38,522 nt of DNA from NCBI GenBank assembly GCA_945897435.1, contig CAMDFJ010000011.1:1-38522 (forward strand), in the 5' to 3' direction. This stretch comes from Candidatus Kuenenia stuttgartensis. GTDB lineage: Bacteria; Planctomycetota; Planctomycetia; Pirellulales; UBA1268. Position numbers and translations under genes: made by a program. Of the stretch, positions 31,052 to 38,522 are shown piece by piece; position 1 is the stretch's first letter; each line of letters starts with the position of its first letter. The notes under the pieces are model-generated. The model did not search any database and was not told the origin of the DNA. It worked only from the letters and a program-made list of their open reading frames with translations.

Positions 31052-33571
31052 ATGGGATCCATAACGCTCATTGATCTGGGGTTCATCGCCCAGCGTCTCG
31101 GCCTGCGGCCCGCGGGGGTCGAAGCTGTGGTCCAACTGCTCGACGAGGGGAATACCGTTCCCTTCATCACCCGGTATCGCCGGGATCAGACCGGAGGCCT
31201 CGACGAACTCGACATCCGTCGGATCGCCGAAAGCGTGGCGAAGGCCAGGCAGCTCGCGGACAGAAAGCAGACGATCCTGCGGACGATCCAGGGGCAGGGA
31301 AAGCTCACGCCGGACCTGACCACGCGGATCGAGGCGGCGGAGAGCGCGAAGCAGCTCGAGGATCTCTACCTGCCGTTCAAGCCGAGGAAACTCTCGCTTG
31401 CGGAGATCGCCAGGCAGCGTCGGCTCGAGCCTCTGGCGAGGGAAATCATTGCAGCCGATCCGATGGCAGCCGACCTCGACAAGCGGGCCGCCGATTTTGT
31501 CGATGCCGACGGGCAGGTGGCGACGGCCGCCGATGCGTTGCTCGGGGTCGGCCACATCATCGCCGAAGATTTCAGTGAGCGGGCCGACGTGCGGCAGCGG
31601 CTCCGCGAAATCCTCTACAAGAAGGCCCACATCAAGAGCCAGCGGGTCGAGAGCGAGGGCAAGGCGCTCTCCAAGGACGAGAAGCACTATCGCGACTATT
31701 TCGACTACTCGGAGCACATCCAGCGGGTGCCGCCGCACCGGGCTCTGGCGATCAACCGGGGTGAGCGTGCGAAACTGCTCAAGGTGCGGATCGACGGGCC
31801 GGTCGATGAGCTCCTGCCAGCGGCCGAAGAATTGCTCGTTCCGGCAGGGCATCCGCATGCCGATTTCCTGCGGGGTTGCGTCCGCGACGCCCTCGGCCGG
31901 CTCGTGCTGCCGAGCCTCGAGCGTGAGATCCGTCGGGAGATCACCGAATACTGCGAGACCCACGCCGTCGAGGTGTTCGCCCGCAACCTCCGCAACCTGA
32001 TCCTCCAGTCCCCCGTTGCCGGACGCCGCGTGCTGGCCCTCGATCCCGGGTTTAAGAGCGGCTGCAAGGCGGTTGTGATCGACGAGTGCGGCAATCCGCT
32101 CGAACACGCGGTCCTCCACATCATCGGCAAGGCCGAGAAGCGGGAGGCGGCTGCCAAGCGGATCGTTGAACTCGTGAAGAACCACGCCTGTTCCGTGATC
32201 GCCGTGGGCAATGGCACCGCCGGGCGGGACACCGAAACCCTCGTGGCGGAACTCGTCGCGGGTGAATTCAAGGATCTCGATGTCGGATACGTGATCGTCA
32301 ATGAGGCAGGGGCGAGCGTCTACTCGACGAGCGCCTACGCCCGCGAGGAGCTTCCCGGCCACGAGGCGGCCGTTCGTGGGGCGATCTCGATCGGCCGCCG
32401 GCTCCAGGATCCGCTTTCCGAGCTTGTGAAGATCGAACCGGCCAACATCGGCGTCGGCCTCTACCAGCACGACGTCAAGGCCCGCCACCTGCACGCCTCG
32501 CTCGATGCCGTTGTCGAGAGCTGCGTGAACTACGTCGGAGTCGATGTGAACACCGCCAGCCCGGCGCTGTTGCGGTATGTCTCCGGGCTCAACCAGACGA
32601 TGGCCAAGGGCTTCCACGAGTGGCGGGCCAAAAATGGAGCCTTCACGTCGCGGCAGCAGTTTCTCGAGGTGCCGGGGTTCGGCGAGGCCTCCTTTGTCCA
32701 GGCCGTCGGCTTCCTCAAGATCACCAGCGGCGTGAATCCGCTCGACTCGACCTGGATCCATCCCGAGAGTTACCCGGTCGCCGAGAAGGTGCTCGAGCGG
32801 CTCGGCGGCACACCCGACGATCTCACCAGCAGCCAGCGGGCCGCGACGCTCGCCGAGAAGGCTGCGGGCCTCGATCTGCCGGGCCTCGCAGCCGAACTCG
32901 GCGTCGGCAGGCTGCTGCTCACCGACATCGTCGAACAGCTGGCTCGTCCGGGCCGCGATCCGCGGGAAGATCTTCCCAAGCCGTTCTTCAAGAAGGGCGT
33001 GCTCAAGCTCGAGGATCTCGAGGTGGGCATGGAACTGATGGGGTCGGTGCTCAACGTCGTTGACTTCGGCGCCTTTGTCGATATCGGCCTCCACGACAGC
33101 GGCATGGTGCACATCAGCCAGTTGTCGAGCCGGTTTGTCCGCGATCCCCACGATGTCGTCACCGTTGGACAGGTGGTGAAGGTCTGGGTTTTGGAGCTCG
33201 ACAAGGCCCGCCGTCGCGTCGCACTGACAATGATCCAGCCGGGCAGCGGCCGCGACCAGCAGCCGCGCCGCGAAAAGCCGGCAGGGGGCGAACGCCGCTC
33301 AGGCAGGCCTCAGCAGGCCCAACGGGCCAGCCAGCAGCCACAGCGGCCAGCTGCGGGCGCGGAGACGACCCCGGCTCCCCGGCCGCAGCGTCAGAGACGA
33401 GGCCGCGAGCAGCAGCCGCGAGAACCGCAGACCCGAACCTACACCGCATCGGCGCCGGCCAAGCCGGCAAAGCCGCTCACGAAGGCGATGCGGGATGGAA
33501 AGGAGCCGCTCAGGACCTTCGGCGACCTGAAGCAGTTTCTCGAGAAGCAGGAAGACGAGAAGCCCGACTGA
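31052..33571 (+). CDS. tex: Tex family transcription accessory protein
   Basis: The 839-residue protein starts at the ATG at 31052 (MGSITLIDLGFIAQRLGL). Domains in order: helical N-domain with VVQLLDEGNTVPFITRYRRDQTGGLDE; YqgF-like region from about 325 (RVLALDPGFKSGCKAVVIDE, AVGNGTAGRDTE); helix-hairpin-helix region with NTASPALLRYVSGLNQTMAKG and FLEVPGFGEASFVQAVGFL; and an S1 RNA-binding domain from about 658 (GMELMGSVLNVVDFGAFVDIGLHDSGMVHISQLS). From 735 on a low-complexity arginine/glutamine/proline tail of about 100 residues follows, making it longer than usual Tex (about 775). Tex binds nucleic acid and affects transcription. The upstream open frame is non-coding. Confidence 0.95.
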   Translation: MGSITLIDLGFIAQRLGLRPAGVEAVVQLLDEGNTVPFITRYRRDQTGGLDELDIRRIAESVAKARQLADRKQTILRTIQGQGKLTPDLTTRIEAAESAKQLEDLYLPFKPRKLSLAEIARQRRLEPLAREIIAADPMAADLDKRAADFVDADGQVATAADALLGVGHIIAEDFSERADVRQRLREILYKKAHIKSQRVESEGKALSKDEKHYRDYFDYSEHIQRVPPHRALAINRGERAKLLKVRIDGPVDELLPAAEELLVPAGHPHADFLRGCVRDALGRLVLPSLEREIRREITEYCETHAVEVFARNLRNLILQSPVAGRRVLALDPGFKSGCKAVVIDECGNPLEHAVLHIIGKAEKREAAAKRIVELVKNHACSVIAVGNGTAGRDTETLVAELVAGEFKDLDVGYVIVNEAGASVYSTSAYAREELPGHEAAVRGAISIGRRLQDPLSELVKIEPANIGVGLYQHDVKARHLHASLDAVVESCVNYVGVDVNTASPALLRYVSGLNQTMAKGFHEWRAKNGAFTSRQQFLEVPGFGEASFVQAVGFLKITSGVNPLDSTWIHPESYPVAEKVLERLGGTPDDLTSSQRAATLAEKAAGLDLPGLAAELGVGRLLLTDIVEQLARPGRDPREDLPKPFFKKGVLKLEDLEVGMELMGSVLNVVDFGAFVDIGLHDSGMVHISQLSSRFVRDPHDVVTVGQVVKVWVLELDKARRRVALTMIQPGSGRDQQPRREKPAGGERRSGRPQQAQRASQQPQRPAAGAETTPAPRPQRQRRGREQQPREPQTRTYTASAPAKPAKPLTKAMRDGKEPLRTFGDLKQFLEKQEDEKPD

Positions 33572-33644
33572 AGACGGGCTGCGGGGAAGCGCACGGCTTG
33601 CGGTCCTTGATCCGCCGGCGGAATGGTCTGGCACTGGCCCCTGT

Positions 33645-33694
33645 CCTGTCTGGAACAGGCTTCAGAATCTGGAACAGGCCTCAGCCTGTCAGGA
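33645..33694. repeat. Diverged palindromic repeats between tex and infA
   Basis: Two elements resemble the 14.1-kb palindromes: CCTGT-CTGGA-ACAGG (33645-33659) and ACAGGC-CTCA-GCCTGT (33674-33689). The second keeps the flanking TCTGGAACAGG context in near-identical form. They lie between the convergent tex and infA stops, as the other copies lie at gene ends. Confidence 0.6.
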
Positions 33695-33742
33695 ATCAGG
33701 AGTGGCGACAGCCGCGGAGAACCGCTCTGCAGCCGCTCGCCC

Positions 33743-33964
33743 CTATCGTTCGCGGAACGTGATCCGGCCCTTCGTCAGGTCGTAGGGGGAGAGTTCGACC
33801 TTCACTTTGTCGCCCGGCACGATTCGGATGAAGTTCTTCCGCATCTTGCCGGCGACGTGGGCGTTGACGATGTGACCACCGGCGATCTGCACGCGAAAAC
33901 GCGTGTTGGCGAGGGCCTGTGTGACGACGCCCTCGACTTCGAGGGCCTGTTCTTTCTCGGGCAT
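33743..33964 (-). CDS. infA: Translation initiation factor IF-1
   Basis: The 73-residue protein starts at the ATG at 33964 behind AAGGAAT. It is the complete S1/OB-fold: [27 protein letters not shown], then [41 protein letters not shown]. The KMRKNFIRI and [10 protein letters not shown] stretches are near-invariant in IF-1. It binds the A site of the 30S subunit during initiation. The gene lies 68 bases downstream of prfB on the same strand and may be co-transcribed with it, which would couple an initiation and a termination factor. Confidence 0.95.
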   Translation of the reverse strand: MPEKEQALEVEGVVTQALANTRFRVQIAGGHIVNAHVAGKMRKNFIRIVPGDKVKVELSPYDLTKGRITFRER

Positions 33965-34032
33965 GGGATTCCTTGTGGGCTCGACCGGACCCCCGAATAC
34001 TACTCGCCGGCCCCGGAGCCCGTCCAGCGGCC

Positions 34033-35158
34033 TCAGTCGTCGGCACTGGCCTGGGGCGCCGATCCCGATGCCTTCCACTTCAGGTAGGCATCGAGAAAAC
34101 CGTCCAGATTGCCGTCGAGAACGCTCTGGAAGTTGCCCACATAGTGCCCGGTCCGCTGATCCTTCACCCGCTGGTCGGGATGGAGGAAATAGTTACGGAT
34201 CTGCGAGCCGAAGCCGGTCTTCGGCTGCAACTTGTAGCGGGCGAGCTGCTCAGCCTCCCGCTTCTCCTCCTCCAGCCGGGCAATCCGCGAGCGCAGCATC
34301 TTGATCGCCGTGGCCCGGTTCTTATGCTGGCTTCGCTCGCTCTGACACTGCACGACGATCCCGGTTGGAAAATGGGTGAGCCGAATGGCGCTCGACGTCT
34401 TGTTGACGTGCTGACCGCCCGCACCGCTGGCCCGAAACACGTCCTCGCGGATGTCCTCGTCGTTGAGCTCCACTTCCGTGTCGTCGTCGGCGATCTCCGG
34501 CGAGACATCGACCGCAGAAAAACTGGTCTGCCGTTTGCCTTCCGAATTGAAGGGGCTGATCCGAACCAGGCGATGGATTCCCGTCTCACCCCTCAGGTAG
34601 CCGTAGGCCCAGGGGCCTCGAATCGCGACAGTGGCGCTCTGGATGCCGGCGACGGCGTCGTCCTGGCGGTCGAGGAGCTCCACGGAATAGTCGCGACCCG
34701 CCGCCCAGGCGGAATACATCCGCAGCAGCATCTCGGCCCAGTCATTGGCGTCGGTGCCGCCGTCCCGGGCGTTGATCGAAACAATCGCGTCGGCATTGTC
34801 GTGCGGGCCGTTGAGGAGCGATGTCAGCTCCAATTGGTCGACGAGCTTTTCCAGCCGGTCCGTTTCCGTCGCCATCTCGCTCTCGAGCGAGGCATCCTCT
34901 CGGGCGAGTTCCTCGAGGGCCTCGAGATCGCGGCCCACGGCCAGCGACTCATCGAGCGGCTTGAGGATCGAGTTCACGCTCTTGAGTTCGGCGACGGTGG
35001 CCTGGGCCTTCTCGTTGTTGTCCCAGAAGCCAGCCTGCCCCATCGCGTCTTCGATCCGTGCGGCGTGTCGCTTGCGTCCCTCCCAGTCAAAGAGAGTCTC
35101 GAAGCTGGAGGAGTCGGGCCCGGATCGTTTCTGCGCGATTGAAAAGAGCGGTATCCAT
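34033..35158 (-). CDS. prfB: Peptide chain release factor 2, made by programmed +1 frameshift
   Basis: The main frame begins only at GAC 35088, but a short upstream frame from the ATG at 35158 gives 23 residues ([20 protein letters not shown]...) and ends at TGA 35087-35089. Shifting +1 at CTT-TGA-C joins it to [24 protein letters not shown], exactly where RF2 proteins continue. The product is about 374 residues. It has the stop-reading SPF motif in [15 protein letters not shown] and the catalytic GGQ in [17 protein letters not shown]2 reads UGA and UAA, so low RF2 favours the shift and restores its own level. infA follows 68 bases downstream. Confidence 0.93.
35086..35092 (-). promoter_or_regulatory. 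prfB +1 programmed frameshift site CTT-TGA-C
   Basis: CTTTGAC on the minus strand matches the conserved prfB slippery codon and in-frame stop. The usual Shine-Dalgarno-like AGGGGG just upstream is replaced by CGAGACTCT, which would pair only weakly with the anti-Shine-Dalgarno. Confidence 0.9.
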
Positions 35159-35236
35159 GCGTTTCAGTCTACGCAGCGGCATGCCCGGCGAGAAGGTGAG
35201 CGGGAAACACCCGGACGCCAGGTGAAGGAATCCCGA

Positions 35237-37759
35237 TCACCGCCGCGCTCTGGAGTTGAACGCATCGAGCGATGCAAAGGCCGCGGCGAGAGCCGACCGC
35301 GACAGCCCGTCGTCATTGAAGATCAGGCCCGTGGCGGTGCGGGCCGTGGGCGAGAGGGTTGCTTTGCTCGGCGAGGAAAGTTTGACGAAGAACGTTTCGT
35401 TTCCCTCCTTCACCCGGTCGCCGAGCACCCAGACATTCGCCGTTGCAGTCCGCTGGCCCGGCCGGAACGTGGCGACGCCAGACATGGCGATGTAGTCGCG
35501 ACCCGCCGTGGCGCTTCCATTGACGGTCGACCACCGCACCGTCACTGTCTCCGTCGTCACCGTCGACAGGGAGAGCGTGAACGCGATCAGCCGCCTGCCG
35601 CCATTGCCTTCCATGACCGCGGCCGAGGCGATGCCCACGGTCGGCACAACCGCGACATCGTCACTGCTGATCGTGACCTCACACTGGAGGGTGGAGCCCG
35701 GTGCATAATCCGTGCCCGCGCTGAGTGTGACCGTCACGCTTTCCGGCCGTTCCACGGTGATGTCGTCGATCGGCAGGATCGTCACGTCCGCGGTCGTTGC
35801 GCCGGCGGCAAACGTTACCGCGCCCGAAAGCCGCTCGTAGTCGCCGCCGGCCGTCGCAGTGCCGCCAACCACATAGTTCACGCTGAGCGGGGTGGTCAGG
35901 TCGCCTCCCGAGCGGATGAACCGGATCGTCCCCGAATCGCGGCCTGCCTCGGCGGCAGCACCATCTGCAGCAGAGACCGTCACCACGGGGAGGGCAGGGG
36001 CGGGCGTCGATGACCAGAGCGAGCCGTCTGCGGCCGCGACCACGGCGTTGTAGCGATAGGCGGTTTCGAGCGGTTCGTCCATCCGATGGAGTTTGGCGAA
36101 GTCTCCCCACGGGGTTGCGCCCGACTGGCCCGTAAACTGGAAGTCGACGTAGAGATCCATGCCCTCGGCGTCGAGGGCCCGGAGGTAGTCTCGCTGGATG
36201 TCGCCCATCCGCGGATCGTTGACTGCCGCATAGAAGGCGTTCTGGTAGGGGGCGTTGCGGCCGTCCATATGCGGGCCGCCCTCGTAGGCGCAGAGTTGGA
36301 TGTCGCGGCCGAGTGTCGTCGTCCAGGTGTTGGCGAGGGTTTGGTGGTTTCGGACCCAGCCGACCGATTCGGCGACGGCCGCCCGCGTGTCGGCCAGGAT
36401 CGTGTCGACGGTGGTGGCCGCCGTGTAGGACGCCCGCTGATCGTCGTTGGGGTTGAAATAGGGTGCGATCGCGATCGCATCGAACGACCCCCCCATACTC
36501 TCGACCACCCGATTGGTCACCCAGTCGTTGGCCGCCCAGCCGGCGGCCACTCGCACAAGACGATTGGTCTGTCCAGAGAAGACGTCCGACCAGATGTCGA
36601 GATCTCGCTTCGCCTCGCGGCCGGCGACCTGCCAGTTGTCGAGCCCGGCATTCTGCGGCAACCGCGTCTGCTCCATCACCCATCGCGAGGCCTCGAAGCC
36701 CCAGGCGAAGTTCCAGATCTCGTTGGACCATTCGACGTAGGCCTTGCGACCGGGTTCGAGGTGATCGCGCACGTAGGTCGCAAAGTTGCGGACGAACGTA
36801 TCGTCGGCCATGTGCGGCATATTGAACCACGCATCGGCGTCGAGGTCATTGGCAAGCTGCACCATGTATTCAACCGACATGCCGTTTGCCAGTGGTTCGC
36901 TCGGCGAGCCCTCGCTGCCGGAGCCCTGGCGGATGTCGTTGGCGTCGCGGCGGTCGGCCCAGGTACGAATATCTGACGTGTTGGTCTCCTGCATGCCCAT
37001 GAAGCGGAGCGTGCCGAAGGGCTGGAGCCGTTGCAAGTAGAGCGGGTGGAAAGGTGTCACATCCGCGCCGGGCTGCCAGCGCTGGCCGGCGAAGCTCTGG
37101 CCATTCCAGGTCGGCATCCAGATGTGGAAACCACGAACCGGATCGGTCGGGCTCGTCTGCTCGACCCTCATGGAGATGCCACTGCCGCTCGGATTGACCT
37201 GCAGGTCGGCGAAATTGCGGCCGTCGGCGGTGCGGCCAGAGGCGATCGCCTGGGCGTCGAAGCCGAACGACACCACGCCCGTGCCGTCCCATTCGGCGCG
37301 GTAGGTGCCGCCGGGATAGGCGCCGTCGATGTCGCGGAACATGAGCGTACCCGCCATCTGCCGGAGTGTCTGGCCGCTGGCGTTGACCCGGCTGGTGAGG
37401 ATTGCGGGGTTTCCGTTGGCATCGACACGGACTGGATTCGTTCCGCCGACATCCCACGTCATCGCCCCGGTCGCGGTGTTCAACTCGTGGGTGATCCACC
37501 CGCGGGACGCCTGAAAGACATCGGTGAACGTCCAGGCAGGCGACCAGTCGACGACGTTCTCGAGGTTCATCCCGACCCGCATGTGCTGGCCGTCGGCCGC
37601 CATCAGGGCCCGTGGCTCGAGATGCTCGACCCCAACGGAGCCGTCGAGCAGTCGCTGGGAAGCCTTCCTTCGCAGGCGATTCTGCCTGGCACCGGAGCAT
37701 TTTGCGGCACCCACCGGCGCATTCTTGAACAGATCGTGAATCAGGACTTTGGGAATCAT
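35237..37759 (-). CDS. Exported glycoside-hydrolase-like protein with LEPR motif and two Calx-beta domains
   Basis: The 840-residue protein starts at the ATG at 37759 behind AAAGGAAT. A basic N-terminus (to about 40) leads to VEHLEPRALMAADG (44-57), the planctomycete LEPR-type export/processing signature. A strand-rich region (60-215) is followed by a barrel-like region with YVEWSNEIWNFAWGFE (341-356) and LCAYEGGPHMDG (489-500). The asparagine-glutamate pair (E347) and second glutamate (E493) sit where clan GH-A enzymes carry acid/base and nucleophile. From about 592 two Calx-beta repeats follow (RDSGTIRFIRSGGD..., TVGIASAAVMEGNGGRRLIAF...). The predicted role is extracellular polysaccharide attack; the substrate is unknown. 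Confidence 0.75.
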   Translation of the reverse strand: MIPKVLIHDLFKNAPVGAAKCSGARQNRLRRKASQRLLDGSVGVEHLEPRALMAADGQHMRVGMNLENVVDWSPAWTFTDVFQASRGWITHELNTATGAMTWDVGGTNPVRVDANGNPAILTSRVNASGQTLRQMAGTLMFRDIDGAYPGGTYRAEWDGTGVVSFGFDAQAIASGRTADGRNFADLQVNPSGSGISMRVEQTSPTDPVRGFHIWMPTWNGQSFAGQRWQPGADVTPFHPLYLQRLQPFGTLRFMGMQETNTSDIRTWADRRDANDIRQGSGSEGSPSEPLANGMSVEYMVQLANDLDADAWFNMPHMADDTFVRNFATYVRDHLEPGRKAYVEWSNEIWNFAWGFEASRWVMEQTRLPQNAGLDNWQVAGREAKRDLDIWSDVFSGQTNRLVRVAAGWAANDWVTNRVVESMGGSFDAIAIAPYFNPNDDQRASYTAATTVDTILADTRAAVAESVGWVRNHQTLANTWTTTLGRDIQLCAYEGGPHMDGRNAPYQNAFYAAVNDPRMGDIQRDYLRALDAEGMDLYVDFQFTGQSGATPWGDFAKLHRMDEPLETAYRYNAVVAAADGSLWSSTPAPALPVVTVSAADGAAAEAGRDSGTIRFIRSGGDLTTPLSVNYVVGGTATAGGDYERLSGAVTFAAGATTADVTILPIDDITVERPESVTVTLSAGTDYAPGSTLQCEVTISSDDVAVVPTVGIASAAVMEGNGGRRLIAFTLSLSTVTTETVTVRWSTVNGSATAGRDYIAMSGVATFRPGQRTATANVWVLGDRVKEGNETFFVKLSSPSKATLSPTARTATGLIFNDDGLSRSALAAAFASLDAFNSRARR

Positions 37760-37866
37760 GGCGATAATTCCTTTCGGAAAGCTTCCCCCGAGGCATCCGT
37801 GGGCCGGATGGGCGGGCCCACTACCCACTTGAGAGGCAACCGGCGTGCCAGAACGGCCCGTTGGGC

Positions 37867-38522
37867 TCAGATTCGCTCGACCCGGCTGCCCGGCAACCTG
37901 CGGATCAGTCGCCGAGTTTCCAAAACGCTGATCGCCGCGAGCACCTGGGAGGCTGCGAGATCCAGCCGCTCCAAGATGTCGTCGATGCCGGTTGCACTGC
38001 TGCCCACGGCCTGAAAAACTCGGCGCTCCAGGTCGTCAAGCTGCATCTCGGCGGGCGTGCTCACCGTTTGGCCGTCGGCCGTCGTCGTCGTTTCGAAGAG
38101 AGGCCCCAATTCCTCCAGGATATCGTCGATATTTTGTACGAGTCTGGCGCCGTCGCGAATCAGGGCGTGACATCCACGCGACATCCGGCAGTCGATCGGC
38201 CCCGGCACCGCAAACACCTCGCGGCCCTGTTCGGCTGCCAGCCGGGCCGTGATCAACGCTCCGGATCTCTCCGAGGCCTGTACCACCACCGTCCCGAGCG
38301 ACATCCCGGAGACGATCCGGTTTCGCTGCGGAAACGTTCCCGGCAGCGGTTCGGCAAGCGGCGGTAGTTCGCCGATGATCGCGCCCTGCCTGACGACATC
38401 ATGGGCAAGGTCGTCGTGCTCGGGAGGATAGACGTTGAGCACGCCGCTGCCGAGCACCCCGATCGTGCGGCCGCCAGCCGCAAGGGCGCCGCGGTGGGCG
38501 GCCGCATCGATGCCTCTGGCCA
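37867..38522 (-). CDS. dprA: DNA-processing protein DprA (C-terminal part)
   Basis: The frame enters from the right edge (ARGIDAAAHRGALAAGG is the end of the Rossmann-fold start) and stops at 37867; about 217 residues are present. Landmarks: GSGVLNVYPPEH, ERSGALITARLAAEQGREVFAVPGPIDCRMSRGCHALIRDGARLV and a C-terminal winged-helix-like domain (GIDDILERLDLAASQVLAAISVLETRRLIRRLPG). DprA loads RecA on incoming single-stranded DNA during natural transformation. The preserved ALITARLAAEQGREVFAVPG stretch is diagnostic. The rest of the gene lies beyond the window. It lies 107 bases downstream-on-strand from the glycoside-hydrolase-like gene start. Confidence 0.93.
   Translation of the reverse strand, partial: ARGIDAAAHRGALAAGGRTIGVLGSGVLNVYPPEHDDLAHDVVRQGAIIGELPPLAEPLPGTFPQRNRIVSGMSLGTVVVQASERSGALITARLAAEQGREVFAVPGPIDCRMSRGCHALIRDGARLVQNIDDILEELGPLFETTTTADGQTVSTPAEMQLDDLERRVFQAVGSSATGIDDILERLDLAASQVLAAISVLETRRLIRRLPGSRVERI

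Noticed and set aside
30932-33151. Very long minus-strand open frame (over 700 codons) opposite tex
   Set aside because: It mirrors the codon structure of tex in high-GC DNA; its translation is histidine/aspartate-rich without domains, while tex is unmistakable.

Overview
The window looks like chromosomal DNA from a planctomycete, probably near Pirellulales. The signs are high GC, an N-terminal LEPR-type motif on a large exported protein, a topoisomerase VI A-subunit gene in a bacterium, several proteins of planctomycete-like architecture, and many genes with Shine-Dalgarno-poor starts. This placement rests on recognising protein families, not on a database search. No phage, integrase, transposase, CRISPR array or rRNA is visible. 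Two tRNA genes are present, Arg-CCG and His-GUG, and neither encodes its 3' CCA.

Layout. 1-6.1 kb: the 3' end of a dabA-like inorganic-carbon uptake gene, tRNA-Arg, a glycosyltransferase-like protein lacking its DxD, a small orphan, a lipoate-ligase-family protein, a HEAT-like membrane protein, an AroE-like protein with altered catalytic residues, and a TPR protein. 6.3-8.6 kb: a large single-pass protein with a duplicated anti-sigma-like N-terminus. 8.8-12 kb: a compact regulatory phosphotransferase locus (hpf, ptsN, ptsH, ptsI). 12-14.1 kb: RNase E/G and ribosomal protein L21. 14.2-20 kb: a UbiD-family decarboxylase, an OsmC-family protein, a TolC-family efflux protein and RarA. 20-27.8 kb: tRNA-His, then seven co-directional genes (PspA, a Ycf46-like AAA+ ATPase, a small helical protein, a substrate-binding/OmpA fusion, an ABC permease, an ABC ATPase and a coiled-coil membrane protein). 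27.8-38.5 kb: a Top6A homologue without a visible B subunit, a DegT-type aminotransferase, Tex, IF-1, RF2 with a programmed frameshift, a secreted glycoside-hydrolase-like protein with Calx-beta domains, and the C-terminal part of DprA.

The strongest candidate for an undescribed system is the 20.2-27.8 kb cluster. It places an ESCRT-III-like membrane protein (PspA) beside an AAA+ ATPase and an ABC importer. The importer's binding protein appears tethered at one end to the inner membrane and at the other to peptidoglycan. The three transporter genes are translationally overlapped. I infer an envelope-stress or membrane-maintenance machine; its substrate cannot be read from sequence.

A second theme is dispersed hairpin repeats at gene ends (14.1, 29.1 and 33.65 kb). 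Different copies of one module keep the same folds while their stem bases change together, which suggests selection on structure.
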